From the NCBI GenBank assembly GCA_903928365.1, contig CAIYQV010000398.1, forward strand, positions 1 to 5,052: DNA of 5,052 nucleotides, read 5' to 3'. The notes beneath the pieces were generated by a model. It saw nothing but the letters and a program-made list of their open reading frames with translations, was not told the origin of the DNA and ran no database searches. This document shows, one piece after another, positions 4,973 to 5,052 of this stretch. A program made the position numbers and the translations under genes. Every line of letters begins with the position of its first letter. Position 1 is the stretch's first letter. This DNA is from an uncultured Flavobacteriia bacterium. GTDB taxonomy: Bacteria; Bacteroidota; Bacteroidia; Flavobacteriales_D; Crocinitomicaceae.

Positions 4973-5052
4973 ATGGAGCAGCCAGCAAAACAAGTGAATT
5001 TACAAGTGCGTATTTGCAGTTCTTATTGGAAAGTTGTGCGTGTTGATTCTCC
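4973..5052 (+). CDS. Possible start of a following gene, cut by the right edge
   Basis: An ATG at 4973 opens a frame that runs without stop to the window end: 26 codons, beginning MEQPAKQVNLQVRIC. There is no clear ribosome binding site, and a stop lies just upstream at 4967-4969. The opposite strand is also open from 5051 down to a stop at 4935-4937 (38 codons, with a hydrophobic stretch LVNSLVLLAAPS). Either could be real or neither. I recognise no family in either, and no PorP/SprF-like sequence is visible. Confidence 0.2.
   Translation, partial: MEQPAKQVNLQVRICSSYWKVVRVDS

Overview
The window reads as part of a Bacteroidota genome, most likely of the order Flavobacteriales. Both clear genes end in the type B sorting domain of the type IX secretion system (T9SS), which is restricted to that phylum. 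The AT-rich intergenic DNA and the lack of a Shine-Dalgarno sequence before the second gene fit the same group. The C-terminal wording of the second protein (PIFTSGFDPQDYHL, IFNRWGEIVFES) resembles, from memory, proteins of the Crocinitomicaceae/Fluviicola group; this is a weak placement.

Layout. Positions 2-817 (+) hold the 3' end of a large surface-protein gene whose start lies left of the window. It carries near-identical Ig-like repeats of about 207 bp, then a type B sorting domain. Positions 818-1220 are a 403-bp AT-rich gap with several short inverted and direct repeats and one doubtful 21-codon ORF. Positions 1221-4772 (+) hold a complete 1183-residue secreted protein. In order it has a signal peptide, a glycine-rich domain of about 280 residues, seven tandem Ig-like modules of about 66 residues with paired cysteines, two further Ig-like modules of about 71 residues, a cysteine-rich PKD-like domain, a PKD domain and a second type B sorting domain. 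Positions 4773-5052 hold a weak terminator candidate and open frames running off the right edge that I cannot identify.

How the genes relate. Both proteins should cross the inner membrane by Sec and the outer membrane by the T9SS, and end up on the surface or released. They share one design, a long stalk of Ig-like modules with a C-terminal sorting domain, but their repeats differ in age. Gene 1 repeats are about 93% identical in DNA over the best 89 bp and look recently homogenised, while gene 2 repeats are well diverged. Adhesion, filament or matrix roles are plausible by analogy with SprB-like proteins but are not shown by the sequence. No catalytic domain was seen, and no PorP/SprF-type partner gene lies in the window.

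Every domain belongs to a known kind, so I do not see evidence for a wholly new system. The points most worth checking are the mosaic repeats of gene 1, the pure GGC and GGA tracts in the glycine-rich domain, and the full architecture of gene 2.
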